The notes below the pieces were generated by a model. That model was not told the origin of the DNA and ran no database searches. It worked only from the letters and a program-made list of their open reading frames with translations. The position numbers and the translations under genes were made by a program. From the NCBI RefSeq assembly GCF_002878395.1, contig NC_061122.1:81515525-81579524 (forward strand): a stretch of DNA of 64,000 nt, in the 5' to 3' direction. Origin of the DNA: Capsicum annuum (lineage: Eukaryota; Streptophyta; Magnoliopsida; Solanales; Solanaceae). Positions 47,058-56,785 of this stretch are shown one piece after another (position 1 is the first letter of the stretch; each line of letters opens with the position of its first letter).

Positions 47058-47397
47058 TGATACAAAAACAGCCCACCAAGATGCCAAAACAGTCCACAAA
47101 ACATGAGAAGAAAAAGCAACACAAAGGGATACAAGATGACAAACACAAAAACACACGGATTTGGAAAATAATGAAAGGATAGATAGTGAGACCAATATTA
47201 TTACAAGATTAAGAACCAAGTGTATTTCAACACTAACCCTAATGAATGTAATAATCAAAACCACACTCTTATGGTGACCGCCAAGGAAATCAACCCACCT
47301 CAAGATCCACCATTTCCAAGTAAAGCTCAATATTGGATTTTCCAAGCCCTATACTAAGGATTGCTTTTCCAAGCCCTAAATAAGACTACACTTAGGT

Positions 47398-48074
47398 TGA
47401 TACAAGCACAAAGAATTGCCACAACTTCAATCATTGATCAAGCAATTGAAGGTGTATGAAGGTGTAATGCATTCGACCAAGGGAGGTTACTTGCTGATTT
47501 TTGAAGAAGTGCATTGAAAGAACTACTCTTCTACACCTCATGGGCGTCTATTGGGAGGGGTATGGTGGACTTTCCACACCTAAATTTCACACTCCATAGG
47601 AGTCTCTTTTAGGGCCTCATTAAGGGCATTTTTGTCCTTGGGCATGTAATAATATAAATAGGCATTTTACTTTCTTTTCTCATTAGACTTTTGATGACAT
47701 TGAATATTACTCCTATATTGTAGTTTTTAGTCTTATAGATGATAGGTAAAACCAAAATTGAGGTCCTTGACACTTGAAGTTAGGGTTTCACTTGTCTTGG
47801 AACATTTGGCAAGAAAGGTGGTTCTTTGAGGAATTGTGTTTCCTTTGGGTCACCTAAGAGTGTGGTTCAAACCTTCATGAGATGTGTGTTTGAGGGTTTT
47901 ATACCCCTTTAGTGCTATTCATTTATGGAAGTAAGGGTCACCCTACTATCTTTTCAATTTATGCATTCTTCTCCTTCTTCTCCCTTTCTTGTGTGTTGTT
48001 TTTCTTTGTGTTACTTGCTGGAAATTGCATGTTGATACCCCATTTTTCATGAATCTTAGTTTATTGGGGTATCA
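47398..48074 (+). repeat. RE9 5' LTR
   Basis: This 677-bp LTR begins TGATACAAGCACAAAG and ends GGGGTATCA. TATAAATAG at 47653-47661 is the probable TATA box, preceded by CATTAAGGGC. Confidence 0.88.
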
Positions 48075-48076
48075 TT

Positions 48077-48089
48077 TGGTATCAAATCC
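48077..48089 (+). promoter_or_regulatory. RE9 primer binding site
   Basis: TGGTATCAAATCC lies two bases after the LTR. The first eight bases match the tRNA-Met type site and the rest has drifted. Confidence 0.65.
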
Positions 48090-48693
48090 TTGCTTAGGAT
48101 TGTTCTCACAACTCTAATCCTTGGTTTTAGTGTTTCGATATAGAAAATCTCAACAAAAAAGAGTCAAAAATCAGAAAATACAAAAAAAAGGTGTCTAGTT
48201 TGGTCTTGTGTTAGATCCAAAATTTATGTCTTAGATCTACAAGTTTTTACTTTGTTTTGAAGTTTTAGGGAGTCTAGATCTACTTTTAGATTGAAGTTTG
48301 GTTGAGTTTGTGCTTAGATCCACTATGGCTATGGAGTTTTTGAAGCTTTTTGAGCTATACACGATTTTGTCTTGGTGATTTAGGCTTGATTTGTGGCTGA
48401 TTTTTGGTTGGTTGAAGTTGTTTTAGGCTAAGGAACCTATAGCTTAAAAAAAATTTAGATTTTGAATTCATTTGCTTGTTGGTCAAACTTGGTCAACACT
48501 TGAATGTTCATCTTGTTCATCCTTGATCTTCATATCTTGGTGAAGAAGACTATTCAAAGGTGTTGTTTGATCCTAAAGAGGGAAGAAAGAGGGAGAAAAA
48601 GTTGTTTTTCCAAAAGCATATTCAAAGAATATTCCATTCTTCCAAAAGAAGGAGGGGACAAGGGGACAAACAAAGTACAAGTGTAATTACTAA

Positions 48694-48709
48694 GGGGGGG
48701 GGGGGGGGG
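48694..48709. repeat. Run of 16 G in the RE9 leader
   Basis: A homopolymer of 16 G is followed by ACCATTT. A shorter G run followed by the same ACCATTT lies in the RE10 leader near 56182. Confidence 0.85.
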
Positions 48710-49313
48710 ACCATTTCATTCCATTTTCATTTGGAGGCTTGTAGGATTTCTAAATTGCATCTTTACACCCCTCAAAACCGAAATTCATCTTCCCTAAGAA
48801 GTGTTTGGCCGAAAATAAGTCTTTGGAAAATTTGAAAAATCGAAAGTGACAACCAACCACGTAGTTCCACCTCATCACTTGTGCTCAACCAAAGTTCGAC
48901 TCTAAACTTAGATTTTTCTAGTTTCTATTTTCTTGATTCTAGTTTCTCATAAGTCAATTATATCCCTAATTAGTAAGCTAGTAATTACCTACTAGTTTGG
49001 TAATTAGATTAGAGTTCGTTTGTTTTGCGTCTTCGATTTTTGTGTGCTTTTGTCGTTTTTAAATTCATAGTATTTTGTTGGTTCAAGTGCGTTCATCACT
49101 TTATTTGAGTCGTATCAATCCAAGATCAATTCTGATCCAAAGCTTCTCACCTCTCAAGTAACTTGCCAAGTATTGCCGATTCTCCAACACTTGTGAAACT
49201 AAGTGTAAGGTGAGGTTGAGTGTGAGTGAAGTGAGGCTTTTGAACTAACTCGTTTGTTCATTTTTTAGGTTGTTTTGCTTGCTGTTTTTTTGCATTTTTT
49301 AGGTACATTTTCC

Positions 49314-50593
49314 ATGGAATCCGGGGGTACTATTTCCCAATCTTTGGGAAATGATGCTATTGGAGCCTTATTGACTCAAATTGAGGCCTTGGGCCGAGAC
49401 ATGAAGAGTAACCATGATGCCTTGGCCCAAAAAATGGAAGATAGTCATGATGCCTTGAGAAGTGAAATGGAGACTATGAAGGGTGAAATTTCCACTTTTA
49501 GTGGAAGGCTTGATTGTGTTGAAAGTAAGAGGAACTCACGACCTTCTACTCCTAATCCCTACCATGTATCCTCTAGTGTCTAAGCCAATAACTCTTCCAT
49601 GACTATAACTCCCGAAACTCTTCACCAAATGCTTAACCCTCTATGAGTTCCACAAAACCAGCCACTAAACCAACTCCAAACCTCTCCTAACCAAACCCTA
49701 CAAAGGCCACTACATCCCCAAATAAACTAAGTCCAACAAGAGGGACTTGGAACTCAAACTCCACCACCAAATCCCATGGACCAAAGACCTTACCATCCAC
49801 CACCTCCAATACCACAAGTTAAAATACCAAATAACCAAAGACCATACCCACTTCCCTAAAGGCCTCAAATCCAAAACACACCCATCTAAATTGAGGATTA
49901 TGCTAGAGGGGAGTATGAAGTTATGAAGTTCCTCATGGTGATCATTGGTTTGATGAAGAAGAGAGAGAAAGATATGAGTAAAGGGGACCTTATGGTGGTA
50001 GATTCTGAGGGCATGAGGTAAGGCAAGGCCATGTTGAACATCAAAGAAACTAAGACATTAGCATCAACTCTATCAAAGTTGGCATTCCGATCTTCAAGGG
50101 AGAAAGTGACCCTAAGGTGTACTTAGCTTGGGAATCTTCTTGTGAAAAGTTGTTCCAAGTGAATGACTTAACGGAGGAGAAGAAAAGTTGTTATGCTATT
50201 GCATATTTCGAGGGTTATGCTAATACTTAGTGGGATTACACTAAGAGGTTCGGCAATGTCTTGATTGGTGGCCAACCACCCCCTTGGGAAGTCTTGAAAA
50301 GAGTAATGAGAGAGTGGTATGTCCTGGAACAATATCGGCATGATCTTCTTGCCAAGCTTTACAATCTAAAGCAAGGAAGCAAGAGTGTCATGGCTTATTA
50401 TGACGAATTTCAGCAACTCATTTTGAAGCTTGATCATAGAGGTGAACAAGTGCAACATGATGTTATTCGCTTCAAGGTTGGGTTGAACAAAGACATATCC
50501 TCCCGTTTGAGTCTTCACAAGTTTAAAACCGTGGTTGAATTCTTCCAAGTAGCCTTGAAGATTGAAAAAGGAGAACAAAGAGAGGTTGGCTAA
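49314..50593 (+). pseudogene. RE9 gag, broken
   Basis: The start is ATG at 49314 (MESGGTISQSLGNDAIGALL). The first 89 codons form a coiled-coil-like N-terminal segment with KMEDSHDALRSEMETMKGE. After stops and a shift the capsid core reads IKVGIPIFKGESDPKVYLAW, CEKLF, then FEGYA and, from 50261, PPPWEVLKRVMREWYV and YNLKQGSKSVMAYYDEFQQL, ending near 50593. This is the Retrotrans_gag type fold of chromoviruses. Confidence 0.83.
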
Positions 50594-50759
50594 CAAGCTC
50601 AAAATTCAACAAAGTTTGGGTTTGACCAAAAAGAAAGAGGTAAGTCCTTTGACTTGGGATTAGAACAAGAACAAATCTTCTTCATCTTCTCCTTCTTCTC
50701 AAATCTCAAACAAGCAATTGTCATATCAACCTTCCAAATTGTAGGTAAAGCCGAATGTA

Positions 50760-51410
50760 CTTCCTCCTAATTCAAAAGGTCTTCAATGTTTCAAGTGTCA
50801 AGGATGGGGTTACCGGGAAAGCGAGTGTGCTACTCGTAGAAATATGATCCTAAGGGATGTTAGGTTGTATTATCTTGGTGAAGATGTTGAATTAGAAACC
50901 AAGGGGAATGATGAAAACTCTCAAGATGGAGAGTTAATAGAACCCTAATCTAAAGGAGAGAGAAGTGAGGAAGATATGTTGCCTTACGAAGGGGAATATG
51001 ATATCCCTAGTTATGTGGTTTGGAGAACTTTATTTAATAAGGTTTTGGATGATCAAAGAGAGAACCTCTTTCATACCAAGTGCCTTATTAAAGGAAGTGT
51101 GATTTCCATGATTATAGATAGTGGGAGTGGTGTGAACATTGCTAGTGTTACTTTGGTTGATCACTTAAAGCTACCCACTATCCCTCACCCGAACCCATAC
51201 AAGCTTCAATGGTTAAACAAGTATGGTAGGTCAAATGACAATGTGTGATTAGATTCAAAATAGAGAATTATCATGATGAAGTATTGTGTGATGTAATTCC
51301 TATGCATGTATGTCACATCTTGTTGGGAAGACCTTGGCAATTTGATAGACACACTATGCATGATGGGAAGGTTAATAAGTACACCTTTAAGCATGGTGGT
51401 TGAAGATTCA
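50760..51410 (+). pseudogene. RE9 zinc knuckle and aspartic protease, broken
   Basis: The knuckle is CFKCQGWGYRESEC near 50790, with Y at the position where H normally coordinates zinc. The protease frame 50976-51248 holds FHTKCLIKGSVISMIIDSGS and GVNIASVTLVDHLKLPTIPH, with the catalytic DSGS. After a shift, CHILLGRPWQFDRHTMHDGK follows. These blocks are typical of Reina-clade chromoviruses. RT should come next but does not. Confidence 0.83.
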
Positions 51411-51429
51411 CTTTTCTTCCTCTTCCACC

Positions 51430-52489
51430 ATCTAGTGTGAATGGAATCCAAGAGAAAACCAAGAATTCGGATGAGAAAAGAAGGAAGGAAAAGGGAGGGG
51501 AAGTTTCGGATTTTGAGAAAGGAAAGGGGAAAACAACTTTGTTTGTGGGACTTTCCCACAAAAGATCCTCGATACTCACTGACCCAAAGGCTGGCATTTT
51601 ACTTAGCCTTGATACTCCTTATTTGCAGGTTCAATCTCATGAATTATAAAGGGAGTATCAACAAGAAATCACACATGAAAGTGGCCTCAAAACACCCTTG
51701 GCCGAAAGCTTCAAAAAAGTGGACTATCCTAGTCCAAACCGAGGTAATGATGCTATTCCCTATGCCTTGAGCTTAAGTTGCTGAAATGTGATTCATTATG
51801 TAGAGGTTTCGGAAATCCTTGATATAGGTGTGCATGTTTCTTATCTTGTTAGCTCTCTTGATATGTATAGTAAAGCATGTGCACCTAAGATTAGCTCTTT
51901 ACTTGAATATGAGAATAGTGTGAATGGAAACTTTCAAGTTAGTATTGATACTAGTAATGGTGGTCTTGATATTGAACATGGTCCTCTGAACTTGTGTAAT
52001 GAAAGCCATTATATTAATCTTGTTCATAGTGACTTTGTGTTTTTCCTAATGGTGAATAATTCCTTGAATGATTGTAAACTTGGTAACCTAGTGAAAGGAG
52101 TGGGCCATCTAGACTTAAACCTTTACCATTTGCTTCCATTTGACCCCGGAATACCCTTGAGATGTGAAGGATATAGTTGCTGGTCGTTCTCACTTACTCT
52201 TGATATTGAGGCTATTCATGTCTTTGGTACCCTTTATTCTAAGCTTTTTATGTTAAAAACCAAGGATATGTGGATGTATGTTAAGTGTGAGCAACCATGG
52301 GTTGAGGATATAAGTGTGGTACTAATATTAGCACTCCTACTAAGGGAATTTTTGGGTTTACTTTGTTCTCTCTCTTTGGTTTTTCAAGATTTGAATTTGA
52401 GGACAAATTCCTTCAATTTAGAGAGGATGATACAAGCACAAGGAATTTCCACAACTTCAATCATTGATCAAGCAATTGAAGGTGTGTGA
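51430..52489 (+). pseudogene. RE9 diverged copy of the FPFDPG ORF
   Basis: A charged linker (51437-51649) leads to a 233-codon open frame at 51788-52489. It includes LNLYHLLPFDPGIPLRCEGY, LKTKDMWMYVKCEQPW and LSLVFQDLNLRTNSFNLERM. These correspond in order to FPFDPG, KDPWLYCKYGQ and LVLQGLDSKSNPFQEGEDDT of RE8. The frame passes through the polypurine tract and 60 bases into the 3' LTR. It lacks the NPLW and STLKG blocks of RE3, RE8 and RE10. Its function is unknown. Confidence 0.6.
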
Positions 52490-53101
52490 AGGTGTAATGC
52501 ATCTGACCAAGGGAGGTTACTTGCTGATTTTTGAAGAAGTGCATTGAAAGAACTACTCTTCTACACCTCATGGGCGTCTATTGGGAGGTTATGGTGGACT
52601 TTTCACACCTAAAGTTCACACTCCATAGGAGCCTATTTTAGGGCCTCATTAAAGGTATTTTTCTCCTTTGGCATGTAATAATATAAATAGGCATTTTACT
52701 TCATTTTCTCATTAGACTTTTGATAACATTGAATATTACTCCATATTGTAGTTTTTAGTCTTCTAATTGACAGGTAAAATCGAAATTGAGGTCTTGACAC
52801 TTGAAGTTAGGTTTCACTTGTCTTGGAACATTTGGCAAGAAAGGTGGTTCTTTGAGGAAGAGTGTTTCCTTTGGGTCACCTAAGAGTGTGGTTCGAACCT
52901 TCATGATGATGTGTGTTTGAGGTTTTTATACCCTTTTAGTTCTATTCATTTGTGGAAGTAAGGGTCACTCTACTATCTTTTCAATTTATGTATTCTTCTC
53001 CTTCTTCTCCCTTTCTTGTGTGTTTTTTTTCTTTGTGTTGCTTGCTGGAGATTGCATGTTGATACCCCATTTTTTGTGAATCTTAGTTTCTTGGGGTATC
53101 A
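52428..53101 (+). repeat. RE9 3' LTR
   Basis: This 674-bp LTR is closely homologous to 47398-48074. It is preceded by the polypurine tract TTTAGAGAGGA and followed by AAGGT. Confidence 0.88.
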
Positions 53102-53485
53102 AAGGTGGTCTACTCTCAAGAGAGAGGATTTTCAAGTGTTTCATACATTCATCATTCAAAAACAAAAGAGAAAAGACCCAATAAGAGACTATATATAGCC
53201 TAGCTTATTACATAGTATAATGGACCAAAATACCCTTAATGAAAGGGGATTTCATGGGTTTTTTCTTTAACATGTGCAATCCCCAAAATACTCTTAATGA
53301 AGGGTGCTTCTTCAATGCTCCAAAACCATGGGTTCACGCTTCAAAACTTGTAGTCTCGAATTGGCATCAAATGTAAGCCCCCACGCAATCTTCCATACAC
53401 GGGTTTGTTTATTGACATGATCAAAACGGGTCCTCTATGCATGTTATCTTATCCTTGAGGTGACCAAGTCTTGAGCCTCTATGTG

Positions 53486-54654
53486 TTATCCTCTAAAGAT
53501 GTCATCGAAAGATAAGATGGCCATTTGCCCCGTATCATCCTCCCCTTCTTGAAAAGGATTTGACTTCGAATCCAAACCTTGTAAAACCAAAGAGAGGACA
53601 AATAAATACAAACTCCTCATGGCATGGGGGTTAGAGTTAGAATAAAAAATCATCTCAATATGACAAGTTTGCCCATATTTGCAATATAACCAAGGATCCT
53701 TTGAATAAAATATTAAAAACTCAATGAAAGATGTACGAAGGATTTGGTTATGGGATTCACCAAGAGTGACACTTTGCTTGTCATGTAGACCACACAACAA
53801 TTTGGGTGCACCAATATCACCATTTCCATATTTAGCACCGGGATCAAACGGGAAGAGTGTCCATAGACACGGGTCTAGACAACACTCCCCTTTCTCGTGG
53901 TCTCCACCCAAACTAAATGACATACTCTCTACAGTAACATACATATCATTGAAAGAAAATAGAGAGTAGAGAAAAGTATCACTCAAGTTGACTTCTACTA
54001 AGGTTCCCTCATGTGTGTACTCACTACTAGTTTTCCAATCATCACCATGATTACTCTCAACGATAAAGTCGCACAAAGTAGAAGAAGGAGTAACTTCCAA
54101 GGCTACACATTCCTTACCCTTAATTGTACTCTCATCTTTCAAGAAGAGATTTTCATCTTTAGGAGGAATGTAGTCACTCCATAGTGGGTTAACATATAGG
54201 CTATAGCCTCCATGGTATGCTAAACCATCTTTTTCACCACTAGGCTCATTAGGAGTGTTTCTATCACTTTTAGAAAAAACATTATACCTAAAGAGTGCAT
54301 GATCCAACCCACGGGCAGATTTGGAACAAGCAAGTTCCTCACTCTCTAAGAGATCAATATCAAGTTTCAAAGTGGTTTCAAGCACAAGATTGTCCGAAGA
54401 ATAGCATTCGGGTTCACTTCCCTTTTGTTGACCAAATTTTTCAAATACTGCACTTACTTGAGTTTGATTAATCACACCTCACACACATACTTAAGTGGTG
54501 GACAATTTTCACAAATAGGTTGATCAACACCAATTACACAAGATGATGTACTTTCATTCAACATATAGGCTTCAACACTAGGTGGACATAAATTGATCTT
54601 ATAGGAAGAGTCAATTTGGTCATCAATAGGATCAATTAGTGTATCCACTCTCAC
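53486..54654 (-). pseudogene. RE8 copy of the FPFDPG ORF, best preserved
   Basis: The main frame, 54475-53486, is open for 329 codons, and a further 60-codon frame lies just upstream (54654-54472). Landmarks in order: DTLIDPIDDQIDSSYKINLC, CPPLKYVCEV, LDHALFRYNVF, NTPNEPSGE, SYSLYVNPLWSDYIPPKDEN and FLKDESTIKGKECVALEV. Then come FIVESNHGDDWKTSSE, LVEVNLSDTFLYSLFSFNDM, CCLDPCLWTLFPFDPGAKY, LLCGLHDKQSV, FYSKDPWLYCKYGQ and MRSLYLFVLSLVLQGLDSKS. The end, NPFQEGEDDTGQMAILSFDD, reads through the polypurine tract into the LTR. No signal peptide or catalytic motif is recognised. MRSLYLFVLSLVL near the C-terminus is hydrophobic enough to be a short membrane or core helix. The function is unknown. Confidence 0.7.
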
Positions 54655-54715
54655 AACATGTACATATTAACAAAAGTCAAAGAATCATTACACTCATAAG
54701 TAAGTAAGCTACTAC

Positions 54716-55517
54716 TGGTACAAGTCAAATAACCACCTTAGCTTTTGAAAATATACTGCGAGGCCAACATAAGAAGAACCCAATTGTGGTCACACTGAGG
54801 GCACGGGAGAACGCATGGGGGACCCATTTTAAGCCCATGATAGAACAATTCTGTGTATGGAAGGTTGCTTGGAAGCTTGCCTTGATGAGTACCCGAGAGG
54901 TCCAAGTGTTGAAGAATAATTGTGAAGACCAAAAAAAACTCAAAGAAAGTCATATGTTGAAGTGTGAAGAAGAGAACATCAAACCACTACATGATCACCC
55001 GTTCATTAAGGGTGTAATGGTCTTTTTATGCTTTTTCTTTACACTCCATGGGAGCCTCTTTTCATTAAGGGTATTTTGATCTTTAATTTAATAAGTATAA
55101 ATAGACTCCTTAGGCTTATTTTTCATTAGACTTTGATGAAATTGGATATTATTCTTCGATTGTAGCTTTAGTCTTGTAGTTTTAGCTCTCAAACCCAAAA
55201 TTGGTTCCTTGAATTCATTTGAAGTTAGGGTTTCACTTGTATTGGGAAATTTGGCAAGAAAGGTGTGCTTGAGGAAGAGTGTTTCCTTTGGGTCACCTAA
55301 GAGAGTGGTTTGATCTTACATTGGTGAAGTGTTTTTGGAGGTTTGATGCACCTTCTAGTGCTATTCATTGGTGGAAGTGAGGGTCTCTCTATCTATCTTT
55401 AATTTCATGCAATTCTTCTTCTTCATCTCCTTCTAGTGTATTGTTTTCTCTTTGTGAACTTGCTGATTTTTGTTCCTTTAGTGTCCATTTCATGTTTGAT
55501 AGTCCTTTAGGCTATCA
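54716..55517 (+). repeat. RE10 5' LTR
   Basis: This 802-bp LTR shares many blocks with the solo LTR at 13010-13704. TATAAATAG lies at 55096-55104. Confidence 0.82.
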
Positions 55518-56785
55518 TTTGGTATCTAAGCCAGGTTTTTGGGTTATTCCTACATCCCTAAGTCTTGGATTATTGATTACCTTGACGAAAATCAACAAAA
55601 AAGAGTGCACAAAATTGAAAATCTCACAAAAAAATTTGTTAACCCGTTTTTGTATTTTGAAAAATTTTTAGATCTTAGATCTACTTTATTTTTGTGTTGT
55701 TTTGTTGGTTTCAAGTGCTAGATTCTTGTTCCCTAGAACCTAGGGAGTCTAGATCTATATTTGGAACAAGATTTGTTCAATTTTGAGCTAAATCCACCAT
55801 GGTTATGGCGTTCTGAAGCTTCAAGAAGTTAGATCTGTGTGGATTTTGTGTTGTGGATGCTGGTTGGTCATGATTTATTGTTATTTGAGCCCACCTTGGC
55901 CTAAGGAACCTAGATGTACAAAAAAAATTAGATTTGAAGTTCATTTGGTTAGGGGTCAAACTTTGGTCAACTCTTAAATATTCATCTTGTTCTTCCATGT
56001 TCATCAAGTCTTGCTAAGGAAGAATATTCAAAGAGTGTGTTTGATCCAAAAAAAGTAGAAGAAAGAGAGTATACTTGGTGTTTGTGAAATAATATTCCTT
56101 GGCATATTCATTGTCGTCCAAAGAAAGAAGAGACAAAGGAATAATCAAAGTACAAAATCAAGTACATTCCAAGTACAAGGGGGGGGGGACCATTTGTTTT
56201 TAAATTCATTTGAAGCTCCAAAAAGGCTTTCAAACCTTCATTTTCCCCTCCCAAATGAAATTCTTCTTCACCAAAAGGGTTCTAGGCCGAGACTTCAGAA
56301 TTAGGGTTGAAAAATTTGAAAACTCAATGTCCAATCACAAGCTGCCACGTCATCACTAGCTAATCGGCCAAATTGAGTTCTAAAATTAAATTTCCTAGTT
56401 TCTATTTGTTGTTTCTAGTTTCTTTTGTGTTGATTCTATTAGTAATTAGTAAGCTAGTAATTACCTACTAGTCTGGTAATTAGATTAGAGCCCATTGTTT
56501 TGCGTTTGATTTTTGTGCGCTTTTCTCATTTTCAAGTCGTAGTATTTTTGTTGGTTCAAGTTTGTTCATCACTTATTTTGAGTTATTTCAAATGAAGATC
56601 CATTCCGATTTAAAGCTTCTCACCTATCAAGTAACTTGCCAAGTATTGCCAGTTTTCTAACACTTGTGAAGCCAAGTGTGAGGTGAGATTGAGTGTGAGT
56701 AAAGTGAGGCTTTTGAACTAACTCATTTGCTTGTTTTGTAGGTTATTTTGCTTGATTTATTTTGCACTTCGTAGGTACATTTTTC
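55518..56785 (+). other. RE10 untranslated leader
   Basis: It is co-linear with the RE9 leader, including the (A)AGTAAGC/TAATTAGTAAGCTAGTAA block near 56440 (48968 in RE9) and a short G run near 56182. No coding is seen. Confidence 0.65.

Larger units (their letters stand above)
47398..53101 (+). mobile_element. RE9: TR-GAG type non-autonomous element (gag, protease and FPFDPG-type ORF)
   Basis: LTRs are at 47398-48074 and 52428-53101. The flanks TAGGT (47393-47397) and AAGGT (53102-53106) match at 4 of 5. There is a primer site at 48077. Gag (from 49314), zinc knuckle and aspartic protease are recognisable and resemble Reina-type chromoviruses. Instead of RT, RNase H and integrase, a diverged version of the family ORF follows. 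The total length is 5.7 kb. Confidence 0.88.
47058..54715 (-). mobile_element. RE8: FPFDPG-family element, - strand, interrupted by RE9
   Basis: The 3' LTR is in two pieces, 47058-47397 and 53102-53537, with RE9 between them. The LTR start TGATACGGGGCAAATGGCC reads from 53537 leftward, next to the polypurine tract at about 53538-53551. The interior 53538-54715 holds the best preserved copy of the family ORF. The 5' part of the element is missing because RE10 starts at 54716. The 5 bases before the LTR end are ATATG (47053-47057), the presumed target copy in RE7. Confidence 0.82.
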
